31,035 bases of DNA. It comes from JBHHYS01 sp046757645. GTDB taxonomy: Bacteria > Acidobacteriota > Terriglobia > Acidiferrales > 2-02-FULL-67-57. Positions 25,088 to 31,035 of this stretch are shown in pieces. A program made the position numbers and the translations under genes. Location of the stretch: assembly GCA_046757645.1 (NCBI GenBank), contig JBHHYS010000025.1, forward strand, positions 1-31,035. Reading direction: 5' to 3'. The notes below the pieces were generated by a model. That model did no database searches. It was not told where the DNA came from and was given only the letters and a program-made list of their open reading frames with translations. The stretch's first letter is position 1. Each line of letters opens with the position of its first letter.

Positions 25088-26077
25088 TTACCTGAACCGC
25101 TCGGGTGGAGTCGCCGGCGGGCCACCGAAGGGCTTGTGGTCGAGAGTGGCCATCATCAACTGGAGGTCGAATGCTTCTTTGCGCATTCGGAGGTCGAAGT
25201 AGAGGAGGGCCAAGGCAATCATCATCAGGGGGCCGCTGAAGGCGCCGCCCAAACCCCCGGCAATCGCGGAAAGCGAAGTGAGCCAGGAAGGAACCTGGCC
25301 TTTGTCAGCCAGCAGCGTGCCGGCCACCCAGAAAGGCCCCTGAAAAAGGAACATAGCCGCGTAGTTGATCACCACTGTCAGAAGCAGGATCAAGAAAACC
25401 CGATGCCGATATCCCTTTGTGAGTCGCACGCTTCGTTTCATCGCCTCCCGGGCGCGGGCGCCTTCCACCACCAGAACCGGAACGGCTACACCATACCGGA
25501 CCACGATCAGAACGCTCAGCGCGATGCCCAGCCCAAAGCCAAGCAGCACGGCGAGAATGGTCAGGCCGCCTCCCAGAGGTGGAAACAAGCGCATCGCAGC
25601 CGCACTCAGCAGTCCCGCCAGTAAAAGCGAAACGAATACACAACCAATAATCCGCAGCAGGACCGAGAATACCACGTCCATCAGTCGCCAGAATTGTCCC
25701 CGCATTTTCTGGTAGGCCCCGCGGACGGTGGCGGCGTGCCCCAGATGCACCTCTGAGAGGGCAAAGGTGGTGGCCCCCAGGGCGATGGCGTACACCACCC
25801 AATAGACCACAAACATACCCACGAGGCCGATGATCACGCTCAGCATGAAAGCAGTGAGCTCTTCTGCCACCACCGCCGGCGGGGCGCCGGGTTGAACGGC
25901 ACGCGGCTGCCCTTGCAGCCCAACCACAAACAAGCTCATGGCGATGGCGAAAAGCGCGGGCAGCAGCATAATGCCGACGAAGAGCCAGAGGTGATGGCGG
26001 TAGAGACTGAACACCCGGTCGAGGAGTTCCCCCAGGCTCATGGGCCGCAGGTCAGCGCCCACCCTAGCCACCTCCAC
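25088..26077 (-). CDS. Multi-pass membrane protein, first gene of the MoxR operon
   Basis: A 329-residue protein with about six membrane helices. The N-terminus MSLGELLDRVFSLYRHHLWL (after 12 extra residues) and the glycine/alanine-rich helices resemble the membrane domain of glycerophosphodiester phosphodiesterase-like proteins (no catalytic GDPD domain is present). An internal segment GARAREAMKRSVRLTKGYR and a C-terminal LLYFDLRMRKEAFDLQLM are typical. Its function is unknown, but a protein of this type commonly opens DUF4129/DUF4350/MoxR operons. ATG 26077 is used; ATG at codon 13 is an equally good start. Confidence 0.8.
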   Translation of the reverse strand: MEVARVGADLRPMSLGELLDRVFSLYRHHLWLFVGIMLLPALFAIAMSLFVVGLQGQPRAVQPGAPPAVVAEELTAFMLSVIIGLVGMFVVYWVVYAIALGATTFALSEVHLGHAATVRGAYQKMRGQFWRLMDVVFSVLLRIIGCVFVSLLLAGLLSAAAMRLFPPLGGGLTILAVLLGFGLGIALSVLIVVRYGVAVPVLVVEGARAREAMKRSVRLTKGYRHRVFLILLLTVVINYAAMFLFQGPFWVAGTLLADKGQVPSWLTSLSAIAGGLGGAFSGPLMMIALALLYFDLRMRKEAFDLQLMMATLDHKPFGGPPATPPERFR

Positions 26078-26447
26078 TCACAACGGGGCGGGGGGACGAA
26101 CTCGGCGCTCGCCCCGCCGGGTTCGAAGCGCGGTTCTTAGGCCGCGTTGCCGTGGAACGAAATCGCCTTTGTGCGCCACGTGCATCCACTCAGGGATTCC
26201 CGCCCCGCCCCCTTCTGGATCGATCCGTGTGAGTCGCCCTAGGCCGCCACTTTGGGAGTAGTCTGCGAAGGGTACTCCTGTGAGTCTGCGCAGGTCAATC
26301 GGGATCACTGGTGGCGTTGAGGGAACGCACGCGGTCGGGGGCGTTTTTGGGCTGAGTCCTCCGCATCGCGGTGGTCGCTCCCCGTGACCCTGCTCGGGGA
26401 CTCCGCGCCGCTTCGATGGCGCAAGTTTCCGGCGGAAGTCTTGGCGT
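26078..26447. other. Non-coding gap between the MoxR operon and tRNA-Leu
   Basis: Open frames cross this 370-base stretch, but they run into the tRNA or lack recognisable protein character. It presumably holds the MoxR-operon leader. The only structure I see is the repeat site at 26255-26294 and a GC-rich inverted repeat, GGCGGGG (26087-26093) with CCCCGCC (26112-26118). No clear -10/-35 pair was found. Confidence 0.5.
26255..26294. promoter_or_regulatory. Possible operator upstream of the MoxR operon
   Basis: An inverted repeat GGAGTA (26255-26260) / TACTCC (26273-26278) overlaps a near-direct repeat AGTCTGCGAAGG (26260-26271) / AGTCTGCGCAGG (26283-26294), offset 23 bases. It lies about 180-215 bases before the operon's first start codon. 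It could be a protein-binding site; it could also be chance. Confidence 0.25.
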
Positions 26448-26537
26448 TGGTGCTGGAGGGGGGAGTCGAACCCCCACGGGGTTTGAGGCCCCACCGGATT
26501 TTGAGTCCGGCGCGTCTGCCAGTTCCGCCACTCCAGC
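26448..26537 (-). tRNA. tRNA-Leu (anticodon CAA)
   Basis: The minus strand folds into a full cloverleaf. The acceptor is GCTGGAG pairing with CTCCAGC, followed by discriminator A and an encoded CCA (26448-26450). The anticodon stem CCGGA/TCCGG encloses CTCAAAA, giving anticodon CAA. The long variable arm GGGGCCTCAAACCCC is typical of tRNA-Leu, and the T arm is GGGGG-TTCGACT-CCCCC. It reads UUG codons. It is transcribed in the same direction as the MoxR operon. Confidence 0.96.
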
Positions 26538-26546
26538 CTGGGGTCG

Positions 26547-26552
26547 ATTATA
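26547..26552 (-). promoter_or_regulatory. -10 box of the tRNA-Leu promoter
   Basis: A consensus TATAAT (minus strand) preceded by CTG ends 9 bases before the mature tRNA 5' end, so the leader would be only a few bases. No convincing -35 hexamer is seen. Confidence 0.55.
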
Positions 26553-26768
26553 CAGTTACTCGCGTGGTTCCTTGTAGTCTCTGTCTTAACCTGGCCCGAA
26601 TCGAACGCGCAGGGAGCGGCCGGGGAATTCAGCCCGCGCCAGGAAGCTCAGCTTTCAGGCAGGAGCCCGCCTTGCCGGGCCGTTCTTTTGCCCGGGATTG
26701 CCCGGGGATTCGCTGCGGGGTTCTTCCCTGGGGGGAAAAGGAAATGGAGAAGTCGGGGAAACCGCTTC

Positions 26769-27122
26769 CTAGGTCCTGGAACTTTCCCGGCAAGCAGGCG
26801 CGGGCGGCTCTGGGCTCTTCGACTCGACTTCGTGCAATTGCGACCCGATGGCGTAGACCACCCGCAAGTCGTTAACGAAACGCACCCCGTGGGCGTAGGC
26901 GAGCTGCGCTTGGGTGTCGAGCGCCCGGTAGATGTGGCTGGGGTTCAGGGCGGCGGCGCGGATGTCGGTCAGGGAGACATCGAAAGCACTGAGCAGCAGC
27001 GCCACCGAGAAGAGCGCGACACCCAGGCGCGGCCTCAGCAAGGCGCGCAGCTTCTCGCCTACCTCAGCGGCATATCCCCGCAGTCGATCGATTGCCGCCT
27101 GTCCCGCCAACCGGAGTGTCAT
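26769..27122 (-). CDS. Hypothetical protein with one membrane helix
   Basis: A 117-residue frame. A basic amphipathic N-terminus (IDRLRGYAAEVGEKLRALLR) leads into one hydrophobic helix (LGVALFSVALLLSAFDV, about 33-49) and then a soluble region of about 65 residues (HIYRALDTQAQLAYAHGVRF). I do not recognise the family. The helix placement and third-position GC suggest a real gene, but the ribosome-binding site (GGAG, 13 bases from ATG) is weak and opposite-strand frames are also open. It would be an inner-membrane protein with a periplasmic C-terminal domain. It has no clear operon partner: the 231 bases towards the tRNA and 176 bases on the other side show only GC-rich palindromes. Confidence 0.5.
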   Translation of the reverse strand: MTLRLAGQAAIDRLRGYAAEVGEKLRALLRPRLGVALFSVALLLSAFDVSLTDIRAAALNPSHIYRALDTQAQLAYAHGVRFVNDLRVVYAIGSQLHEVESKSPEPPAPACRESSRT

Positions 27123-27234
27123 GATCCACCGCTTTCTCCAAAACGACTAGGTTCGCCCTGTTTCACTCCCTTTAGACGCCTCTGCGGCGAATAAGTAACC
27201 AGAATGTTTTTCGCTCCGGGGGGGGGCAGAACGC

Positions 27235-27248
27235 CTGCCCGCCGGCAG
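27235..27248. repeat. CTGCC...GGCAG palindrome
   Basis: CTGCC-CGCC-GGCAG in the gap between the two small membrane-protein genes; a shorter relative of 3553-3571. It follows a run of nine G. Confidence 0.45.
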
Positions 27249-27298
27249 CCGAGGGGGCCGCCGAGCCAGGGAGGCTTCGGGGGCAGCGGCGAAGGCGG

Positions 27299-27550
27299 CT
27301 AGAGAATCCCGTGGCCCAGGTACAAGCGAAACAGGGCAACGGTGATGACCAGGCTGCACACCACCGTCCCGGCGGTACCCAGAAAGCTTCCTCGTTTGCC
27401 GTGGGCGGAGATGCGGCTGAAAACCAAGCCCACACCGGCGAGGGGCAACGAGGTGATCCAGTTCAACCAGCCCAGCAGCGGAATCAGGCCCACCAGGAGA
27501 AAGACAGCGGACAGAAAACCCAGAAACAGCCCCAACAGGCCGCTAATCAT
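27299..27550 (-). CDS. Small membrane protein of unknown function
   Basis: An 83-residue protein with two or three membrane helices (ISGLLGLFLGFLSAVFLLVG; LNWITSLPLAGVGLVF; TAGTVVCSLVITVALFRLYL) separated by a short basic loop (SRISAHGKRGS). AAGGGAGAG before the ATG is a good ribosome-binding site. Small proteins of this hydrophobic, glycine-rich kind are common in related genomes and have no known role. Its ATG overlaps the stop of a 38-codon frame (27547-27663), which suggests translational coupling to a leader. Confidence 0.72.
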   Translation of the reverse strand: MISGLLGLFLGFLSAVFLLVGLIPLLGWLNWITSLPLAGVGLVFSRISAHGKRGSFLGTAGTVVCSLVITVALFRLYLGHGIL

Positions 27551-27562
27551 CGCTCTCCCTTC

Positions 27563-27652
27563 TTACCGCTGGCCCTGGCTGTGCCGCGGGGCGCAGCAAC
27601 AACCGTCAAGGGCGCAGAGCACAATCGCCACCAGCAACCCGAACAGAGCCAT
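27563..27652 (-). CDS. Candidate 29-residue membrane peptide with a Cys-Cys-Cys motif
   Basis: A short frame with a hydrophobic helix (ALFGLLVAIVLCAL) then DGCCCAPRH and a polar tail. Third codon positions are mostly G or C, as in real genes here. It overlaps, in another frame, a 38-codon frame (27547-27663) that has the better signal: GGAGG five bases before ATG 27663, and a stop overlapping the next gene's ATG. One of the two is likely translated; protein character favours this one, ribosome-binding site favours the other. No family is recognised. Confidence 0.35.
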   Translation of the reverse strand: MALFGLLVAIVLCALDGCCCAPRHSQGQR

Positions 27653-27704
27653 TCAAGCAGCATCACTTCCTCCGTGGCAGCCGCACAGGATTCCCTGCTA
27701 GTCC

Positions 27705-27710
27705 AGTATA
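27705..27710 (-). promoter_or_regulatory. Possible -10 box for the small membrane-protein unit
   Basis: TATACT on the minus strand, about 42 bases before ATG 27663 and upstream of the GGAGG at 27669-27673. No -35 consensus; a GGAAC about 20 bases upstream is compatible with an ECF-type site but is weak evidence. Confidence 0.3.
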
Positions 27711-27786
27711 CGACTCGAGGCCGCTGGAGGTTCCCTTCGCTTGCGCCCAGCACGCGCATTGCCGGTTCGATGGCAGCGTTTTTCTT

Positions 27787-27795
27787 TGCTACAAT
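27787..27795 (+). promoter_or_regulatory. Extended -10 promoter for the alpha/beta hydrolase gene
   Basis: TGCTACAAT is a near-perfect extended -10, giving a start near 27802 and a leader of about 14 bases before GTG 27816. Confidence 0.5.
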
Positions 27796-27815
27796 CCGGC
27801 GACGACGAGGCCACC

Positions 27816-28631
27816 GTGAAGAAGAAAATTGGCGGCGTCACTCTGGCGTGGGAGGACGCAGGCCCACTCCGCCCCGAGCGGGGCCAGGAGCTGCCGGTGG
27901 TCTTGCTGCACGCTTTTCCGCTGAACAAAAGCATGTGGAACCTGCAGCGGGATGAACTCGCCCGCCGCTACCGGGTGATCACCCCCGACTTTCGCGGTCA
28001 CGGCGACTCCGGGGTGCCCGAGGAAGACTCCACCATGGGGCGGCTGGCCGAGGACGTGCGCGGTTTGCTGGACGCGCTCGGCCTGGAGCGGGTAGTTCTC
28101 GGCGGGCTCTCGATGGGCGGCTACGTGGCCTTTGCCTTCTATCGCCGGCACGCGGCGCGGGTGGCGGCGCTCATCCTGGCCAATACTCGGGCGTCCGCTG
28201 ACACCGAGGAAGGCCGCCCAGCCCGCTACCAACTGGCCCGGGTGGCCGAACAGGAAGGCAGCAGCGCGGTGGCGGTGCGAATGCTGCCCAAGCTGCTGGC
28301 CGCCTCCACCCGGGAAAAACAGCCTCCGGTGGTGGCGCGGGTGCGGGAAATGATTCTTTCTACCTCGCCGGCGGGCATTGCCCGCGCCCTGCGGGGCATG
28401 GCGGTGCGGTCGGATTCGACTTCGCTGCTTCCCACCATCCAGTGCCCGACGCTTGTCCTCGCCGGCGCCGAAGACTCACTGACGCCGCCCGCTGAAGCTG
28501 AGGCGATGACAAAGTCCATCCCCGGCGCGCGCTTTGAAGTCATCCCCGAGGCCGGCCACCTCTCGAATCTCGAGCAGCCGGCGCGGTTCACCCGCCGGCT
28601 GGACGATTTTCTCGCCCGCCTACGCCCGTAG
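27816..28631 (+). CDS. Alpha/beta-fold hydrolase
   Basis: From GTG 27816 the protein has 271 residues. The fold is clear: VVLLHAFPLNKSMW (oxyanion region), PDFRGHGDSG, nucleophile elbow GGLSMGGYVA (Ser near 98), acid loop LVLAGAEDSLTPP (Asp near 217) and catalytic His in EAGHLSNLEQP (near 245). It resembles 3-oxoadipate enol-lactonase (PcaD) and related esterases, but no protocatechuate-pathway genes are nearby, so only a general hydrolase call is justified. The GTG is chosen because the promoter -10 at 27790 excludes the longer frame and because VKKKIGGVTLAW begins the first strand. It stands alone. Confidence 0.88.
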   Translation: MKKKIGGVTLAWEDAGPLRPERGQELPVVLLHAFPLNKSMWNLQRDELARRYRVITPDFRGHGDSGVPEEDSTMGRLAEDVRGLLDALGLERVVLGGLSMGGYVAFAFYRRHAARVAALILANTRASADTEEGRPARYQLARVAEQEGSSAVAVRMLPKLLAASTREKQPPVVARVREMILSTSPAGIARALRGMAVRSDSTSLLPTIQCPTLVLAGAEDSLTPPAEAEAMTKSIPGARFEVIPEAGHLSNLEQPARFTRRLDDFLARLRP

Positions 28632-28633
28632 GA

Positions 28634-28672
28634 CCTGCCTGAGGCAGGCGTCGGCGGGCAGACAAGAATCTC
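28634..28672 (+). repeat. CCTGCC palindrome joined to a decayed GACAAGAA repeat
   Basis: CCTGCC-TGA-GGCAGG (28634-28648), then GGGCAGACAAGAATCTCTCCC (first arm kept, second arm eroded). Two of the window's repeat families are juxtaposed here, directly after the hydrolase stop. Confidence 0.5.
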
Positions 28673-28755
28673 TCCCTCACCGGAACCCGCTCTGGCTCGC
28701 TTCCCTTTCAGCCGCGCCCGGGGGAGGTTGATAGGCGGGCGGGTCACACGAGCAG

Positions 28756-29811
28756 CTAGAAGATGCTGAACTTCACCCGCAGGTACTTCTTGGGGTTTTT
28801 GCGGAAGTCGCTGAGCAGGGCGCGCATTTCCGAGGTGAACTCGTTGATGTTCTCGTAGAGGCGGGGGTCGTTGACCGCCCGACCCAGAGTGCCCTCGCCT
28901 TCGTTCAGCTTGCGGGTAATCTCCCGGGCGTTGGCGAAGGTGCCCTGGATGTCTTTATGCAGGGCGTCTTCGGTGATCAGCTTGCCCAGGGTGCCTTCGC
29001 CGGCTTCGACGCGGGCGACGATGCGGTCGGCGCGGCTGATGACGCTATCCGCCTTGTCGTAAACGGTGGTGTCGTAGATCAGCTTGCCCAGGGTGCCCTT
29101 GCCGGCGCGGAGGTCGTGGGCGACCTCGTCGATGGTTTCCGCCGTGTTCTTGAACCGGTTGTAGAGTTCGTCGCTCACCACCAGCTTGCCCAAGGTGCCT
29201 TCGCCGGCCGCGGCGCGCTGGGTCAAGGACCGGAACTGGTCCATCGCCTGGTAGGCGCGGTTGTAGAGGGCGGGGTCGTAAATCAGCTTCCCCATCGTCC
29301 CTTTGCCGGTGCGGACGTCGGCGAGCAGGACGCGGATGTCGTCGGTGATGGTGTCCACGTTCTGCACGATCTTTTTGATGTTGCCCCTCTCGGTGCCGGG
29401 GACTTCGCCCGCCGGACGGATGGGGCTCCCGGAGAGGCCGCGGGTGATTTCCAGCACGCTCTCTCCCAGCAAGCCTTCGGTGGTGATGAAGGCTTCCGAG
29501 TCGGTGCGAATTTCGTTCCGATACTGCTCGCGGACCTCGAAGATCACTTCCGCGTGCCGGGTGGGCTGTCGGGGAAAGCCCGAGAGCCCCACGCGGCGCA
29601 CGCTGCCCACTTCCACCCCAGCCAGGCGCACGGGCGCCCCGGCCTTGAGCCCGGAGACGTCGGGCAGATAGGTCTTGAACTCGACCCGGCGGGCCAGAAG
29701 CGCGCCTTCACCGGTAACGTAGAAGACGAAGGTGGCCAGGATGGCGAGTGCGGCGAGCACCAAGACGCCGACGCGCAATTCCGCCCAGGTCACCGCTTTG
29801 CGAGCTGGCAT
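28756..29811 (-). CDS. MCE/MlaD-family protein with five 34-residue repeats
   Basis: From ATG 29811 (GGGGAGG seven bases upstream; TTG 29817 would add two residues) the protein has 351 residues. One N-terminal helix (VLVLAALAILATFVFYV) anchors it; the MCE domain follows (VEFKTYLPDVSGLKAGAPVR, VRLAGVEVGSV, about 45-125). MCE proteins form rings that carry lipids between membranes. From about residue 168 to 337 there are five repeats of GxGTLGKL followed by a D-x-x-L-Y helix, each exactly 34 residues with no insertions. The usual ABC partners MlaE (permease) and MlaF (ATPase) are absent nearby, so partners must be encoded elsewhere. CAGAAT with TTGCGC 17 bases upstream, around 29860-29890 on the minus strand, is a possible promoter. 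Confidence 0.92.
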   Translation of the reverse strand: MPARKAVTWAELRVGVLVLAALAILATFVFYVTGEGALLARRVEFKTYLPDVSGLKAGAPVRLAGVEVGSVRRVGLSGFPRQPTRHAEVIFEVREQYRNEIRTDSEAFITTEGLLGESVLEITRGLSGSPIRPAGEVPGTERGNIKKIVQNVDTITDDIRVLLADVRTGKGTMGKLIYDPALYNRAYQAMDQFRSLTQRAAAGEGTLGKLVVSDELYNRFKNTAETIDEVAHDLRAGKGTLGKLIYDTTVYDKADSVISRADRIVARVEAGEGTLGKLITEDALHKDIQGTFANAREITRKLNEGEGTLGRAVNDPRLYENINEFTSEMRALLSDFRKNPKKYLRVKFSIF

Positions 29812-29895
29812 GGTCAACCTCCCCGTACAGGGTTTTTTTGGCGCCTTGATTCTGCCTCAAGTGGGGCGCGGGCGCAAATCAAGAGGTGCCGCCCG

Positions 29896-30291
29896 CCCCC
29901 CACGCTTGACAGTCCGGCCATCCCCAAGCTGCGCCGGGCGGGGGCCTCCCAGGTCGTCTCCCCCTACCACTTCCTGGGACGGCGCATCGCCCGCCACTTC
30001 CTCCACCCCAACCTGCTGGAGTTGATGGAGACCGCCCTGGGGAGGGAATGGATGGACATCGAGACCGCGGAAGTGCACGTGGCCGAGCGGTCGTCCCTGG
30101 TGGGCAAGCCGCTCTCGGACTCTGCCGTCCGCCAAGCCGCCAGGGTGATGATCCTGGCGATGCGGCGCGCTGCCGGGGGCCACTTCGAGGTCAACCCCGC
30201 CCCCGAAACCCGCATCGGCGCGGGCGACTACCTGATCGCCATCGGCAGCCCCGACCACATCAAGAAACTCGAATCCCTGGCCCGCGCCTAA
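29896..30291 (+). pseudogene. C-terminal fragment of a TrkA/potassium-channel RCK protein
   Basis: The frame reads AIPKLRRAGASQVVSPYHF, then IARHFLHPNLLELM and a TrkA-C (RCK_C) domain (VAERSSLVGKPLSDSAVR ... GAGDYLIAIGSPDHIKKLE), ending at TAA 30289. These are the last strands of a TrkA-N domain plus the complete TrkA-C domain of a potassium-channel or transport regulator. The channel helices and most of the Rossmann (TrkA-N) domain are missing: the sequence before about 29896 is unrelated and no start codon with a ribosome-binding site precedes the homologous part. It is most simply a remnant left by a deletion or rearrangement upstream of the divergent MCE gene. Confidence 0.72.
30175..30203. 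repeat. 29-bp exact repeat, copy 1 (second copy 31007-31035)
   Basis: The block beginning GGGGGCCACTTCGAGGTC inside the TrkA fragment is repeated exactly at the last 29 bases of the window. Upstream flanks share only GGCGCGC. Confidence 0.9.
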
Positions 30292-30388
30292 GGGAACACT
30301 TTCGAAGCGGCGTATCGGCTACGGGGGCTGGGCTTCCACAGTGCAGTCCGAATGAGTGCGACAACTTCTTCGCGGGCCACGCTGTTGT

Positions 30389-30538
30389 CTACCGAAGTCG
30401 CTGGAACTCCTCCAAGGAGACTCCTAGCTGGCGCAGGATCTTGAAAAACAGCGGCGGGCCGATTTCTTTGCCGCGGTGCAAGGGGATGGTTAGCGCCCGG
30501 CCGTCCGGGTGGTTCCAGCGCTCGTGGCTATCTCTTTT
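30389..30538 (-). pseudogene. hicA: hicA toxin gene lacking its 5' end
   Basis: Forty-nine codons read DSHERWNHPDGRALTIPLHR, then GKEIGPPLFFKILRQLG and VSLEEFQRL before TAG. This is the second half of the HicA mRNA-interferase fold, including the catalytic His in the G/D-S-H motif (Gly replaced by Asp). The first 20-25 residues, with the start codon, are missing; at that point lies the two-hairpin repeat element 30551-30607. The intact hicB antitoxin gene is just upstream in the same direction, giving hicB-hicA order. It is probably inactive. Confidence 0.65.
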
Positions 30539-30550
30539 GTTTCTTGGCGG

Positions 30551-30607
30551 GTCCGGGCTTCAGCCCGGACGATGCGCAAAGCAAAAAAATAATCTGGGCT
30601 TTAGCCC
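30551..30607 (+). repeat. Two-hairpin REP-like element, copy 2
   Basis: GTCCGGGC-TTCA-GCCCGGAC (30551-30570), 25-base A-rich spacer, then GGGC-TTTA-GCCC (30596-30607) followed by CCCTGAGGGG. Same layout as 1391-1443. It sits between the hicB stop and the truncated hicA. Confidence 0.8.
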
Positions 30608-30619
30608 CTGAGGGGCAAA

Positions 30620-30832
30620 CTAGGCATGAACGATTTCGGTAGTGTCCTTGGGGAGAGGGAGTCCTTTTTCGCGGTACTCTTCGGCGATCATCTCGAAGAC
30701 TCGGCCCAGTTCCTCCAGAGCTTCTTCCCGCGTACCCATAAGCGCATAACAGCCAGGGATGGCCGGCACTTCGGCCACCCAGGAACCGTCTGGCTGCCGG
30801 TAGAGGACGATTTTGTAGTCTTGCAGGGTCAT
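30620..30832 (-). CDS. hicB: HicB-family antitoxin
   Basis: From ATG 30832 the protein has 70 residues: LQDYKIVLYRQPDGSWVAEV, then PAIPGCYALMGTREEALEEL and a helical tail. This is the HicB/UPF0150 partial RNase-H fold that neutralises HicA. The short length lacks the C-terminal DNA-binding (ribbon-helix-helix or HTH) domain found in some HicB proteins. It overlaps an upstream 27-codon frame by 4 bases (ATGA), so its translation may be coupled to that frame. The partner hicA downstream is truncated, leaving an orphan antitoxin. A 14-residue longer start (30871) is open but lacks support. Confidence 0.85.
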   Translation of the reverse strand: MTLQDYKIVLYRQPDGSWVAEVPAIPGCYALMGTREEALEELGRVFEMIAEEYREKGLPLPKDTTEIVHA

Positions 30833-30912
30833 CGCACGCCCCACGCTATCATGCCGAGGCCGCGGGCGCACCAGTGCTCGCCATCAAAGTAGGTTTCAAT
30901 CTTGACCAGCAT
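30829..30912 (-). CDS. 27-codon frame resembling the start of a HicB-like protein
   Basis: The frame from ATG 30912 begins MLVKIETYFDGEHWCARGLG and ends after seven more residues in a TGA that overlaps the hicB ATG. The YFDGEHWCARG part is like the first strands of HicB-fold small proteins. It may be a leftover of another antitoxin-like gene fused to the hicB leader, or a leader peptide. A TATTCT seven bases before its ATG could be a -10 box. Confidence 0.4.
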   Translation of the reverse strand: MLVKIETYFDGEHWCARGLGMIAWGVR

Positions 30913-31006
30913 CGTACGCAGAATACCCTAGGCACCCGGCGCCAGTCAAAACCTTCCGCCGGGGCAATTGCAGGCCAGCCGGGGGCGCAATCGAGGCGCG
31001 CCGTGG

Positions 31007-31035
31007 GGGGGCCACTTCGAGGTCAACCCCGCCCC
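31007..31035. repeat. 29-bp exact repeat, copy 2 at the window end
   Basis: Identical to 30175-30203 of the TrkA fragment and running off the window edge. It may be the start of a longer duplication or an assembly-end artefact. Confidence 0.9.

Noticed and set aside
26078..26531. Open frames of 138 and 78 codons on the minus strand
   Set aside because: Both begin inside or across the tRNA-Leu gene, and neither shows recognisable protein features or a plausible ribosome-binding site.
26679..26710. CCCGGG palindromes between tRNA-Leu and the hypothetical gene
   Set aside because: Short self-complementary GC boxes are expected at this base composition; I saw no T-run or conserved structure.

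Overview
The window is a GC-rich chromosomal segment from a diderm bacterium. Outer-membrane assembly (SurA), lipid-transport (MCE/MlaD) and LPS-heptose (RfaE2) genes sit beside HemL (C5 haem pathway) and a MoxR/DUF58/SpoIIM/RDD cluster. Together with dispersed hairpin repeats built on a GGGCTTTAGCCC core, this gene mix fits an uncultured Acidobacteriota best. That assignment is an inference from gene content and repeat style; no rRNA is present.

Left part (1-9.9 kb): a truncated FmdB-type zinc-ribbon gene, then rsmI, then a 265-bp non-coding patch made of hairpins and direct repeats. A leftward series follows: PilZ protein, tRNA-dihydrouridine synthase, BlaI-like repressor, YhaM-like HD exoribonuclease and SurA (the last three tightly packed, read surA > yhaM-like > blaI-like), then mfd and rfaE2.

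Middle (9.9-18.8 kb, rightward): an alpha/beta-hydrolase fused to a polytopic membrane domain, a geranylgeranyl-reductase-family flavoprotein, hemL (apparently frameshifted at its last codons), a hot-dog thioesterase keeping the Thr/Glu/His spacing of fluoroacetyl-CoA thioesterase FlK, a large secreted M14 metallopeptidase, and an endonuclease/exonuclease/phosphatase-family enzyme.

18.8-26.1 kb is one functional block. A leftward operon of overlapping genes (multi-pass membrane protein > DUF4129 > DUF4350 > MoxR AAA ATPase > DUF58) is followed by a SpoIIM-like membrane protein on the opposite strand and an RDD membrane protein. The SpoIIM gene starts inside a CACCGGTG palindrome shared with the RDD start codon and ends in a CTAG shared with the DUF58 stop codon. 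Order and orientation match what I recall of the mycobacterial Rv3689-Rv3695 region, so this looks like a widely conserved but functionally obscure MoxR membrane system. It is the best candidate for an under-described system here.

Right part (26.1-31.0 kb): tRNA-Leu(CAA), small membrane or hypothetical proteins, an alpha/beta hydrolase, an MCE/MlaD protein with five exact 34-residue repeats, then a decayed accessory stretch. This holds a C-terminal fragment of a TrkA-type potassium-channel protein, a hicB antitoxin gene, and a hicA toxin gene that has lost its start, with a hairpin repeat element in its place. The last 29 bases of the window repeat part of the TrkA fragment exactly.

Several transcription units are preceded by an extended -10 motif of the form TGNTANNNT without a clear -35 box.
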